A model generated the notes under the pieces. It saw only the letters and a list, made by a program, of their open reading frames with translations, was not told where the DNA came from and ran no database searches. DNA of 64,000 nt, from contig CP081102.1 of NCBI GenBank assembly GCA_025141835.1, forward strand, positions 3,038,001-3,102,000, read 5' to 3'. Positions 1 to 8,076 of the stretch are shown here, one piece after another (positions within the stretch are counted from its first letter, which is position 1; each line of letters opens with the position of its first letter). Source of the DNA: Rhodobacteraceae bacterium M385 (lineage in GTDB: Bacteria; Pseudomonadota; Alphaproteobacteria; Rhodobacterales; Rhodobacteraceae). A program made the position numbers and the translations under genes.

Positions 1-334
1 CCTGGCAGAAGCCGCAGTAAATGCACTTGGTCATGTCGATGTCATAGCGCGTGGTGCGGCGAGAGCCATCTTCGCGCGGCTCTGCATCAATCGTGATCGC
101 CTGCGCGGGGCAAACGGCCTCACACAGTTTACAGGCAATGCAACGCTCTTCCCCATTGGGGTAACGACGCAGGGCGTGTTCGCCGCGGAACCGAGGCGAC
201 AAAGGCCCCTTTTCGTGCGGGTAGTTGATCGTCACCTTGGGCGAGAAGAAGTACTTGAAGCCCAGTTTGAAGCCTTTGAAGAAATCCGCCAGCAGGAAGT
301 ATTTCGCGGCGCGGGTATAGTCGATCTGCGTCAT
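1..334 (-). CDS. nuoI: NADH-quinone oxidoreductase subunit I (partial)
   Basis: Iron-sulfur subunit of the peripheral arm of complex I, passing electrons through two 4Fe-4S clusters toward the quinone site. The visible 111 residues carry one CxxCxxCxxxC set (C65, C68, C71, C75) and the start of the second (C104, C107, C110). The 3' end is cut by the window edge. The ATG at 334-332 lies 3 bases past the nuoH stop, as expected for adjacent genes in one operon. Identification is firm from the motifs and from its place after nuoH. Confidence 0.97.
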   Translation of the reverse strand, partial: MTQIDYTRAAKYFLLADFFKGFKLGFKYFFSPKVTINYPHEKGPLSPRFRGEHALRRYPNGEERCIACKLCEAVCPAQAITIDAEPREDGSRRTTRYDIDMTKCIYCGFCQ

Positions 335-337
335 GAA

Positions 338-1378
338 TTAACCTCCAACAGCGAAGCGGGCCCAGAAGCCGCCAAGCACTTCGTAACGGGCCATGAAGGC
401 CACAAACACAACCCAGAACAGGCTGAACGGCAGGAACACTTTCCACCCCAGACGCATCAGCTGATCGTAGCGGTAGCGCGGGACAATCGCCTTCACCATC
501 GAGAACATGAAGAACACGGCCAGCATCTTCAGGATCATCCATAGCACGCCGTCGGGCAGGCCGGGGATGGGCGACAGCCAGCCGCCGAAGAACAACAGCG
601 TGGTCAGCGCGCACATCAGAACGACAGCGACAAGTTCGCCGATCATGAACAGCAGGAACGGGGTGGAGGAATATTCCACCTGATACCCGGCAACCAATTC
701 GGCTTCTGCTTCGGGCAGGTCGAACGGTGGGCGGTTGGTTTCCGCCAAGGCCGAGATGAAGAACAGGAACAGCATCGGGAAGTGCGGCAGGAAGTACCAG
801 TTCAGCAGGCCAAAGCTGCCGTCCTGCGCTTCGACAATCGCGGTGAAGTTCATCGACCCGGTGGAGATAATCACACCGATGATAATCAACCCGATGGACA
901 CTTCGTAAGAAATCATCTGCGCCGCAGACCGCAGCGAGCCCAGAAACGGGTATTTGGAGTTGGACGCCCAACCGCCCATGATCACGCCGTACACTTCCAA
1001 AGAGGAAACCGCGAAGACGTAAAGAACGGCGACGTTCAGGCTCGACAGCACCCAACCGTCGTTGAACGGGATAACCGCCCAAGCGATCAACGCCATCACA
1101 AGGCTGACAATCGGCGCAAGGAAATAGACCGCCCGGTCCGCACCCGCAGGCACGACGATTTCCTTGACGATATACTTCAGGAAGTCTGCAAAACTTTGCA
1201 GCAGGCCAAAGACGCCAACGACGTTGGGCCCCTTCCGCATCATGACAGCGGCCCAGATCTTACGGTCGGCATACATCAGGAACGCCAAAGCGACCAGAAG
1301 TGGCACAACCAGCAGCAAACACTGCAACAGGATCAACAGGCCCATGCCCAATGTTGTCTCGGTGAAAAACTCTACCAT
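338..1378 (-). CDS. nuoH: NADH-quinone oxidoreductase subunit H
   Basis: Membrane subunit of complex I at the junction with the peripheral arm, where it forms much of the quinone chamber. The 346-residue protein is strongly hydrophobic with about eight membrane spans and has the family's conserved cytoplasmic loop ETNRPPFDLPEAEAELVAGY. The reading frame extends upstream, but MVEFFTE at 1378 is the usual NuoH start. nuoI follows after 3 bases. Upstream it is separated from nuoG by a small lipoprotein gene. Confidence 0.97.
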   Translation of the reverse strand: MVEFFTETTLGMGLLILLQCLLLVVPLLVALAFLMYADRKIWAAVMMRKGPNVVGVFGLLQSFADFLKYIVKEIVVPAGADRAVYFLAPIVSLVMALIAWAVIPFNDGWVLSSLNVAVLYVFAVSSLEVYGVIMGGWASNSKYPFLGSLRSAAQMISYEVSIGLIIIGVIISTGSMNFTAIVEAQDGSFGLLNWYFLPHFPMLFLFFISALAETNRPPFDLPEAEAELVAGYQVEYSSTPFLLFMIGELVAVVLMCALTTLLFFGGWLSPIPGLPDGVLWMILKMLAVFFMFSMVKAIVPRYRYDQLMRLGWKVFLPFSLFWVVFVAFMARYEVLGGFWARFAVGG

Positions 1379-1388
1379 GGGGCGTCCC

Positions 1389-1814
1389 TTAAACCGTCGG
1401 TATCCCTTGCTCTGCGCAATCGGCCGCAACTATTTCTGCTTCCAGGGTTTGTAACCCTCGTGGCAGGTCCGGCGAGATGGTGTAAACCGCATCTGCCGCC
1501 CAAACGCCACCCTCTTCCGTAATACTTGTGCGCACATGTCGCGCAAAAGAATATCCTCGGATCAGTGTATATTGTGCTGCCGCACACCGGGCATAGGCGT
1601 CAAGATCGGCGCGTGTGGCCACACCCGTCATCTGTGCCCGGAAATTAACCAGATCTTCATCCAATAGACGGGTCTCTACCCCATCATAAGTCGCGGGCGG
1701 CGCCTCGTTCAGCGTCGGGCCGTCTGCGGCGGGCGCGCAGCCCGCCACAACGACAGCGGCGCAGACACCCATCAGGGTGGATAAGCCGTTTGAGTGTCGC
1801 AACGCGACGCCCAT
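1389..1814 (-). CDS. Small lipoprotein-like accessory protein in the nuo operon
   Basis: A 141-residue protein of unknown function between nuoG and nuoH. The N-terminus has a hydrophobic segment ending in VVVAGC, a plausible lipobox with Cys near residue 26, so export and lipidation are inferred. No catalytic motif was recognised. Its ATG sits 4 bases after the nuoG stop and is preceded by AAGGG, so it is probably translated from the same mRNA. Rhodobacteraceae nuo operons commonly carry such extra frames. A role in complex I assembly is only a guess. Confidence 0.8.
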   Translation of the reverse strand: MGVALRHSNGLSTLMGVCAAVVVAGCAPAADGPTLNEAPPATYDGVETRLLDEDLVNFRAQMTGVATRADLDAYARCAAAQYTLIRGYSFARHVRTSITEEGGVWAADAVYTISPDLPRGLQTLEAEIVAADCAEQGIPTV

Positions 1815-1818
1815 TCCC

Positions 1819-3840
1819 TTATTCCGCCGCGATTGGTTCTTGGCGACGCGCTTTCGCCGCCGCGGCCAGCTCCGCCATCAAGGTCGAGGCCCGAGCGATT
1901 GGGTTGGTCAGATAGTGATCTGCCACGGCCGAGGTAAAGCCCCCCTGCCCCATATCGGCCAAGGCCAAAGCCTCGCCTTCGTTCTCGATCACCTCGTCGA
2001 TCAATTTCAGATGCGCGGCATCCGCCGACATCAACTGGCGCAAAGCGGCAATCGAATCAAAGGGAAGCACGGCACCAACTTCTGCGGACAGCGCCCGTAG
2101 AATCGCCCAGTTCTCCCGCGCGTCGCCGGGGGGGAAGCCTGCGCGTTGCGCCAATTGCGCCCGCCCTTCGGTGTTCACGAAGATACCGGTTTCTTCCGTG
2201 TAGGCTGCACCGGGCAGAATCACGTCGGCGCGGTGCGCGCCGCGATCCCCGTGGGAGCCTTGATAGATCACGAAGGGCCCGGCAGGCACAGCCATTTCAT
2301 CCGCGCCAAGGTTGTAGACCACATCAGCCCCATCCAACGCCGCATCCACGCCGCCTTCGGTCACTGCGCCCAAGTCCATCGCGCCGACCCGTGCGGCAGC
2401 GGTGTGTAGCACCAGCAACTTGGAGTCCGTTTCCTCACAGAACTTCTGCACATGGGCCAGAACCGCTTCGCCGTCCTCGCCCGTCAATGCGCCTTGGCCG
2501 ACAATCACAAGGCTCGCCTTGCCGTTGACCGAGGGGTGATCGACACCCAACTGGTCCGCCAGCGCCTTACGGTCCGTGCCGAGGTGGAAATATTCGTACG
2601 TCAAATCAACCGCTTCGCCGATCAGGCCCACGACGGCACCCTTCGTCCAAGCTTTGCGGATGCGGGCGTTCAACACCGGTGCTTCGGCGCGGGGGTTCGT
2701 GCCGACCAACATGATCGCCTGCGCGTCGTCGATATCTTCGACGCTTGCAGTGCCCACGTAAGCGGCGCGGTTACCGGCGGGCAGTTTCGCCCCATCGGTC
2801 CGGCACTCAACGTTGCCGCCTTGCCCCTCGACCAGAGATTTCAGCGCGAATGTCGCCTCGGTCGAGGCCAGATCGCCCACCAGACCGGCCACTTTCGTGG
2901 CGCCTTTGATCTTTTCAGCCGCAAGGCCCATCGCCTCACCCCATGTGGCAGGGCGTAGTTTGCCGTTTTCGCGGATGTAGGGTTGGTCCAAACGCTGGCG
3001 CTTCAACCCGTCCCAAACGTAGCGGGACTTATCGCTCAGCCATTCTTCGTTCACGCCGTCATGGTTGCGTGGCAGAATACGCATCACTTCGCGGCCTTTA
3101 GTATCCACGCGGATGTTGGAGCCGAGCGCATCCATCACGTCAATCGACTCGGTCTTGGTCAGCTCCCACGGGCGAGCCGTGAAGCTGTAGGGTTTGGAGG
3201 TCAGCGCGCCCACGGGGCACAGATCAACGATATTGCCCTGCATCTCTGATTCGAGCGTCGCGCCAAGATAGCTGGTGATCTCTGCATCCTCGCCGCGGCC
3301 TGTCTGGCCCATCTCGGGCATGCCCGCGACTTCGCTGATGAAACGCACACAGCGCGTGCAGGAAATGCAGCGGGTCATGGCGGTGCCGACAAGGGGGCCC
3401 AATTCCAAATTATCCACGGCACGCTTGGGTTCGCGGAAGCGCGAAAAGTCCACGCCGTAGGCCATGGCCTGGTCCTGCAAATCACACTCGCCGCCCTGAT
3501 CACAGATCGGGCAATCCAACGGGTGGTTGATAAGAAGGAACTCCATCACGCCCTCGCGGGCCTTTTTTACCATGGGCGAATTGGTTTTCACGACCGGTGG
3601 CGCGCCCTCGGGACCGGGGCGCAAATCCTTCACCTGCATCGCGCAGGACGCGGCGGGTTTGGGCGGGCCGCCCACGACTTCCACCAGACACATCCGGCAG
3701 TTGCCCGCGATCGTCAGACGCTCGTGATAACAGAACCGAGGGATCTCAACCCCGGCCTGCTCGCAGGCCTGGATCAAGGTCATGGCGGGATCAACCTCTA
3801 CCTCTGTATCGTCGATGATAATCGTGCGCAGATCACTCAT
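1819..3840 (-). CDS. nuoG: NADH-quinone oxidoreductase subunit G
   Basis: Large iron-sulfur subunit (673 aa) of the complex I peripheral arm. The N-terminal 2Fe-2S ferredoxin domain has C37, C48, C51 and C66. A His/Cys-ligated 4Fe-4S site follows (H106, C110, C113, C119), then a further set C158, C161, C164 with a distal CPVG. The remainder is the molybdopterin-oxidoreductase-like body, redox-inactive in complex I. Length and cluster pattern fit the short alphaproteobacterial form. The ATG at 3840 gives the canonical MSDLRTI-type start. Confidence 0.97.
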   Translation of the reverse strand: MSDLRTIIIDDTEVEVDPAMTLIQACEQAGVEIPRFCYHERLTIAGNCRMCLVEVVGGPPKPAASCAMQVKDLRPGPEGAPPVVKTNSPMVKKAREGVMEFLLINHPLDCPICDQGGECDLQDQAMAYGVDFSRFREPKRAVDNLELGPLVGTAMTRCISCTRCVRFISEVAGMPEMGQTGRGEDAEITSYLGATLESEMQGNIVDLCPVGALTSKPYSFTARPWELTKTESIDVMDALGSNIRVDTKGREVMRILPRNHDGVNEEWLSDKSRYVWDGLKRQRLDQPYIRENGKLRPATWGEAMGLAAEKIKGATKVAGLVGDLASTEATFALKSLVEGQGGNVECRTDGAKLPAGNRAAYVGTASVEDIDDAQAIMLVGTNPRAEAPVLNARIRKAWTKGAVVGLIGEAVDLTYEYFHLGTDRKALADQLGVDHPSVNGKASLVIVGQGALTGEDGEAVLAHVQKFCEETDSKLLVLHTAAARVGAMDLGAVTEGGVDAALDGADVVYNLGADEMAVPAGPFVIYQGSHGDRGAHRADVILPGAAYTEETGIFVNTEGRAQLAQRAGFPPGDARENWAILRALSAEVGAVLPFDSIAALRQLMSADAAHLKLIDEVIENEGEALALADMGQGGFTSAVADHYLTNPIARASTLMAELAAAAKARRQEPIAAE

Positions 3841-3903
3841 GGGTCGGTCCCTTTTTTGGCTCGCGCGGACACGCGCAAGCAGTCGTTTGACCCGCTTCTA
3901 CCC

Positions 3904-4329
3904 CTACCGGAGCAATCTGCCAATCTGAGAGCCGGTGGTAATTTCGTCGCGGCCTAGCCGGCAGACGCCTTCGGCATCGTCATGGGCCACGCCCCGCTCG
4001 GCAAACCAGGCCTGCATAACCCTATCATAGCGTTGCTGTTCTTCCCGATTCTCGATGAAGGCATAGACCTCGCGCCGGGTCAGGCCCAGTTCCAAGGCCC
4101 GGTCGCCCAAATTCTCGGCAAAACCGAGGGCGCGCATCATCCGGGGGCTGATATCATCGCAGACATTCTGCATCTGCCGCCCCACGGCAATCACCGTCAG
4201 GCCTTCGTGAATTTCAGGGTCATCGCGTAGCACTTGCCAGTTTTCACTTTGTGCGTGGCTCATGGTTGTGAACAGGCCCAAGGCAAGCACCACGCCTGCG
4301 GTGGCCACAATACGGAAGGGGGTAATCAT
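3904..4329 (-). CDS. Exported small protein, DUF5333-like
   Basis: A 141-residue protein between nuoG and a lipoprotein gene. From the ATG at 4329 the N-terminus is a convincing signal peptide ending ...TMSHAQ, so a periplasmic location is inferred. An ATG-like start 15 codons earlier would bury the signal and is less likely. The mature part is helical and charged with two Cys. I recall this as the DUF5333 family found in Rhodobacterales nuo operons, but that assignment is from memory. Function unknown. Confidence 0.75.
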   Translation of the reverse strand: MITPFRIVATAGVVLALGLFTTMSHAQSENWQVLRDDPEIHEGLTVIAVGRQMQNVCDDISPRMMRALGFAENLGDRALELGLTRREVYAFIENREEQQRYDRVMQAWFAERGVAHDDAEGVCRLGRDEITTGSQIGRLLR

Positions 4330-4434
4330 TTTTGTCGTCGTCCCATAAAAGGTAAGTCCGTTTCCCGGCTGCATACATGGGCGCTTTGGTGACGGTTATT
4401 CAATGTCACAAAGGAGTTATCCGCGCTTTCGGCG

Positions 4435-4815
4435 TCATTCCGCCCCGGAATAGGCGGAAATATTCTGGGCAGGCATGTCGCAACCAGCCGCGGACCAAAC
4501 CCCTTCGTCTGCGGCCTCTCTCCAGCCGAAAAACAACGGCACCTGAGGCACCGGCAAATCCCGGCAATGGGCCTCCAGCGCTTCTAACGCGGCATCCCGG
4601 GCCTCAAACGGCACGGCGCGGCCATTGATCGTGCGCACTGCAAGACCGCCTTGAATCGGGGTTGGTTCGATTACGCTGCCGTCAGGCAATGCCACAGGAT
4701 TAAAAATCGTCACGTCCGGTTCAGGCACGACGCGAAGCGGCCCGATGGAGGTCACATAGACCTGAGGTGTAACGCAGGCAGCCAGTAACAGCGGCGCCGC
4801 CCAATGGGCTTTCAT
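4435..4815 (-). CDS. Small lipoprotein in the nuo operon
   Basis: A 126-residue predicted lipoprotein. The start MKAHWAAPLLLAAC gives a very short signal with lipobox LLAAC (Cys14). The mature part includes VRTINGRAVPFEARDAALEA and two further Cys (in CRDLP and AGCDMP) that could pair. Its ATG overlaps the TGA of the upstream membrane-protein gene (ATGA at 4815-4812), which implies translational coupling. No family was recognised. Export and operon membership are the only supported statements. Confidence 0.75.
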   Translation of the reverse strand: MKAHWAAPLLLAACVTPQVYVTSIGPLRVVPEPDVTIFNPVALPDGSVIEPTPIQGGLAVRTINGRAVPFEARDAALEALEAHCRDLPVPQVPLFFGWREAADEGVWSAAGCDMPAQNISAYSGAE

Positions 4816-5069
4816 ATCCGAACGCCCCAAAACGTCACGATCAGCCAAACCAGCAACGTCATGAACAGCAGCGCCAATACGATGTAGATCGCCGACTCCA
4901 TCCGTTCCGGTGTATTCAGGATGATCGCCACCCCCGAAGCGACCATGCCGCCCATGACCGCGCCCAAAATGGCGCCGCCGACACCCCATTGCCCGTAGCC
5001 CAACGTCGCGCCAAGCACCGCGCAAGCCAAATAAATCAACGCCAGAGAATACCAGTAAACACGCACCAT
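4812..5069 (-). CDS. Small membrane protein in the nuo operon
   Basis: An 85-residue protein with two or three hydrophobic helices, a glycine-rich middle (GYGQWGVGGAILGAVMGG) and the C-terminal span AIYIVLALLFMTLLVWLIVT. The ATG at 5069 is preceded by AAAGGGCGGC and preferred over an in-frame GTG at 5093. It overlaps the downstream lipoprotein gene by four bases. Function unknown. The 217 bases between it and nuoF hold no gene that I can support. Confidence 0.72.
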   Translation of the reverse strand: MVRVYWYSLALIYLACAVLGATLGYGQWGVGGAILGAVMGGMVASGVAIILNTPERMESAIYIVLALLFMTLLVWLIVTFWGVRI

Positions 5070-5286
5070 AGTGCCGCCCTTTGCCCTTACCACGCCAATC
5101 CGTCACACAATGCGCGGTTGATCATTTTGTGGGCAGAGTAAGAAAAACTGGGGTTTTCAGCAAGAAGGGCAGCGGCGTTGTTGCCCATTGGTGAGTCCGC
5201 CGCGCCACAGGCCGCGCGACGGGAGCTATCCCCATTCGCGCGCCCCCTTGGGCCATGTTTGGCAAGTTTAGCCTAAATCGCCGCGA

Positions 5287-6582
5287 TTATTCGGCAGCGA
5301 TTTCCACCGCGCCATTCCGTTTCACACGGATGCGGTCTTCGATCTCGTCACGGAAGTTGCGAATCAGACCTTGGATCGGCCAGGCCGCCGCATCGCCGAG
5401 GGCGCAGATCGTGTGGCCTTCGACTTGCTTGGTGACGTCGAACAGCATGTCGATTTCCTCGACCCGCGCCTCGCCCTTCACCAGACGTTCCATCACGCGC
5501 ATCATCCAGCCCGTGCCTTCGCGGCACGGCGTACACTGGCCGCAGCTTTCGTGCTTGTAAAACGCGGCCAAGCGCCAGATCGCTTTGATCATGTCGGTAG
5601 AATTATCCATCACGATGACCGCCGCCGTACCCAGACCGGACTGCAAATCATTGCGCAGGTAATCGAAGTCCATGATCGCCTCGCGCATATGCTCTCCGCG
5701 CACGCAAGGAACGGACGAGCCGCCGGGGATAACCGCCTTGAGGTTGTCCCACCCGCCGCGAATACCGCCGCAGTGCTTGTCGATCAGTTCTTCGAAGGTG
5801 ATGCTCATCGCTTCTTCGACGACGCAGGGCTGGTTCACGTGGCCCGAAATCGCGAACAGCTTGGTGCCCGCATTGTTGGGGCGACCGAAACCGGCGAACC
5901 ACTCAGCGCCACGGCGCAGGATCGTGGGCACAACGGCGATTGATTCGACGTTGTTGACCGTGGTGGGGCAGCCATAAAGGCCCGCGCCCGCCGGGAACGG
6001 CGGTTTCATGCGGGGCATGCCCTTGCGACCCTCCAGCGATTCGAGCAGCGCGGTTTCTTCACCGCAGATGTAGGCGCCCGCGCCGTGGGCGAGGTAAAGG
6101 TCGAAGTCCCACCCGCTGTCGGCGGCGTTCTTGCCCAGAAGCCCATCGTCATAGGCCGCGTCGATCGCGGCTTGCAGCGCTTCACGCTCGCGGATGTATT
6201 CACCGCGGATGTAGATGTAGCAGGCGTTTGCGTTCATCGCGAACGACGCGATCAGGCAGCCTTCAATCAGCGTATGGGGATCATTGCGCATGATCTCGCG
6301 GTCTTTGCAGGTGCCGGGCTCAGATTCGTCCGCGTTTACGACCAGATAAGCCGGGCGACCGTCCGATTCTTTGGGCATGAACGACCACTTGAGACCGGTC
6401 GGGAAACCCGCACCACCACGTCCGCGCAGGCCCGAGGCTTTCATGATCTCGACAATCTTGTCACGGCCCAAGCCGATCAAATCCTTGGTGCCATCCCAAT
6501 GGCCGCGCGCCTTGGCGCCCGCAAGCGTCCGGTCGTGCATGCCGTAGATATTGGTGAAGATCCGGTCTTTATCTTGCAACAT
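5287..6582 (-). CDS. nuoF: NADH-quinone oxidoreductase subunit F
   Basis: NADH- and FMN-binding subunit (431 aa), the electron entry point of complex I. The glycine-rich loop GLRGRGGAGFPTG (residues 51-63) forms the nucleotide site. A second glycine-rich stretch HGAGAYICGEETAL and the C-terminal 4Fe-4S ligands in CGQCTPCREGTG are intact. The open frame extends 63 codons further upstream, but MLQDKDRIF at 6582 matches the normal family start and length. Confidence 0.97.
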   Translation of the reverse strand: MLQDKDRIFTNIYGMHDRTLAGAKARGHWDGTKDLIGLGRDKIVEIMKASGLRGRGGAGFPTGLKWSFMPKESDGRPAYLVVNADESEPGTCKDREIMRNDPHTLIEGCLIASFAMNANACYIYIRGEYIREREALQAAIDAAYDDGLLGKNAADSGWDFDLYLAHGAGAYICGEETALLESLEGRKGMPRMKPPFPAGAGLYGCPTTVNNVESIAVVPTILRRGAEWFAGFGRPNNAGTKLFAISGHVNQPCVVEEAMSITFEELIDKHCGGIRGGWDNLKAVIPGGSSVPCVRGEHMREAIMDFDYLRNDLQSGLGTAAVIVMDNSTDMIKAIWRLAAFYKHESCGQCTPCREGTGWMMRVMERLVKGEARVEEIDMLFDVTKQVEGHTICALGDAAAWPIQGLIRNFRDEIEDRIRVKRNGAVEIAAE

Positions 6583-6617
6583 GTGCTCAAGTCCTTGGTC
6601 GGTGCGCGCGATAGATC

Positions 6618-6863
6618 TTAGCGGTGATCCGGGTCGCGCTTTCGCTCTTTCCACACCCAATACGTCACCACGAGCGCCCACACCAGTGCCGCAAACGCCG
6701 CAAGGTCGAAGAGAAACGCGAAGCGCGGTTGCCAACCTTGCTGGCCCCCGATGAATTGAGCGCCCATCCACACCACCATCGTGATCGCCATCACGGCCGC
6801 CGCACGCCTGATTTGGCGGACCCTGCGGCGCTCTGCTTCCGAGATTTTTGGGGCGTTTGGCAT
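6618..6863 (-). CDS. Small membrane protein, DUF5337-like
   Basis: An 81-residue protein between the HhH membrane protein gene and nuoF. It has a basic N-terminus (EAERRRVRQIRR) and two hydrophobic helices, the second followed by WKERKRDPDHR. The ATG at 6863 (MPNAPKIS) is chosen over an upstream in-frame start that would add an unrelated tail. I recall DUF5337 as the family seen in this nuo position in Rhodobacteraceae. The name is from memory and the function is unknown. Confidence 0.7.
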   Translation of the reverse strand: MPNAPKISEAERRRVRQIRRAAAVMAITMVVWMGAQFIGGQQGWQPRFAFLFDLAAFAALVWALVVTYWVWKERKRDPDHR

Positions 6864-6961
6864 GTTTAGGTGGCCCGTGGCGGCTGTGGTGTCATGAAAA
6901 AGGATGCGCGACTTGGCCGCACATCCCAACCTATATTGTGCCCGAAGGCGGCGCGGTCAGA

Positions 6962-7864
6962 TCAGTAGACGTTACCGTCATCGACCTTCTTGGAGAACTC
7001 GGTCTCACCGCCGGAGGCCAGAAGTTGAGCCTGTTCAACCCAAGTGTCCCGTGTCACCCGGCCTTTGAAGCCCTTCAGGTTCTGATCCACCCACCGCACT
7101 TCTTCCGGTGTCCAAGCGGCGATTTGGTCGAAGTGGTAGAAGCCGAGCGCGTTGCACATCTGCTCCATTTTCGGGCCAACGCCCTTGATCCGCTTCAGGT
7201 CGTCGGCCATGCCGCCCCGTGGACCGTCGAGCGCGGCGGGGCGAGTGCCTTCCATCTCTGCGGGGGGCGGAGCCGCCGCGATTGTTTCTGCGGCCGCGCT
7301 GGCGGCATTCGCCTCTGCGGCAGCTTGCGCTTCCACGCGCGCGGCGGCGTCGGCCTCTGCTTGTGCAACCGCCGCGGCTTCAGCCGCGCGCTCGGCTTCG
7401 CCCACTGCTTCTTCCGTCTGCTCAGTGGCTGCATCGGCGGCGCGGTCCAGCTCGACCTGTTCTGCATGGGCCAGTTCCGCTTCGGCAGCGGCAGCATCCT
7501 CAGACGCGCGCAAAGCGGTTTCCTCTGCCTCTTCGGCAGCAGCCGCTACTTCTTCCACAACCGGGTGCGTTTCTTCGGACGCAGCGGCTGGTTCAATCGT
7601 TGCAGCAGGCGCAGGCGCGGCAGCAGGCGTGGATGCAGCGGAAGATGTGGCAGCCGCGGAGCCCTGGCCCGCCCCCACCTGGTCACGGCACATCATCCAC
7701 GTCAGCAACGCGCCCAATATCACCGCACACAAGGCGCCCAACAATAAGCCCGAGATGAACGACCAGTCGCCCAATCCCCACAGCACCAGCCACAGGACAA
7801 TGCCCGTCACGATGGCGATGCCCCATGTCCATTTACGGCACTCGGCTCCAGCGGAATTATTCAT
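6962..7864 (-). CDS. Membrane protein with Ala/Glu-rich region and C-terminal helix-hairpin-helix domain
   Basis: 300 residues: two N-terminal membrane helices (about 14-30 and 37-57), a long low-complexity Ala/Glu-rich stretch (about 70-200, possibly coiled coil), and a C-terminal domain beginning DDLKRIKGVGPKMEQ. That domain is a helix-hairpin-helix-like fold, and nearly the same sequence closes the neighbouring NuoE. This suggests domain duplication between adjacent genes. Position in the operon implies a complex I-linked role, perhaps assembly or anchoring, but this is inference. Nucleic-acid binding is the alternative reading of the HhH fold. Confidence 0.8.
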   Translation of the reverse strand: MNNSAGAECRKWTWGIAIVTGIVLWLVLWGLGDWSFISGLLLGALCAVILGALLTWMMCRDQVGAGQGSAAATSSAASTPAAAPAPAATIEPAAASEETHPVVEEVAAAAEEAEETALRASEDAAAAEAELAHAEQVELDRAADAATEQTEEAVGEAERAAEAAAVAQAEADAAARVEAQAAAEANAASAAAETIAAAPPPAEMEGTRPAALDGPRGGMADDLKRIKGVGPKMEQMCNALGFYHFDQIAAWTPEEVRWVDQNLKGFKGRVTRDTWVEQAQLLASGGETEFSKKVDDGNVY

Positions 7865-8029
7865 GTTTGAACCCCCAAGTTCGTCATTTGTTGTGTGTTG
7901 CGCATAGTCTTAACGCACCAAACCCCCGGTGTCTTCCACCGAGTTGACATGATGCCGCAGGGGGCATTTGACCTGTGCAAATGGGGTCACACTTCGTGGG
8001 CTTCGCACTCGATTCGAAGCATCTCCCAA

Positions 8030-8076
8030 GGGGTAATCCCCCTCGGGAAGTTCACAGCCGCAAGGGGGATTACCCC
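8030..8076 (-). other. Long inverted repeat overlapping the nuoE stop codon
   Basis: Perfect 14-base arms at 8030-8043 (GGGGTAATCCCCCT) and 8063-8076 (AGGGGGATTACCCC) with a 19-base loop. The right arm contains the nuoE TAA. In the mRNA this makes a very stable hairpin at the end of nuoE. No U-run follows, so it looks more like an intra-operon processing or stabilising element, or a Rho-associated attenuator, than an intrinsic terminator. Confidence 0.7.

Noticed and set aside
4330..4374. Upstream start for the DUF5333-like gene
   Set aside because: It would put 15 polar residues before a good signal peptide; the internal ATG at 4329 gives a normal exported N-terminus.
7152..7907. 251-codon Ala/Ser-rich frame on the plus strand
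   Set aside because: It mirrors the low-complexity Ala/Glu region of the minus-strand HhH protein; the real frame has membrane helices and a conserved C-terminal domain.
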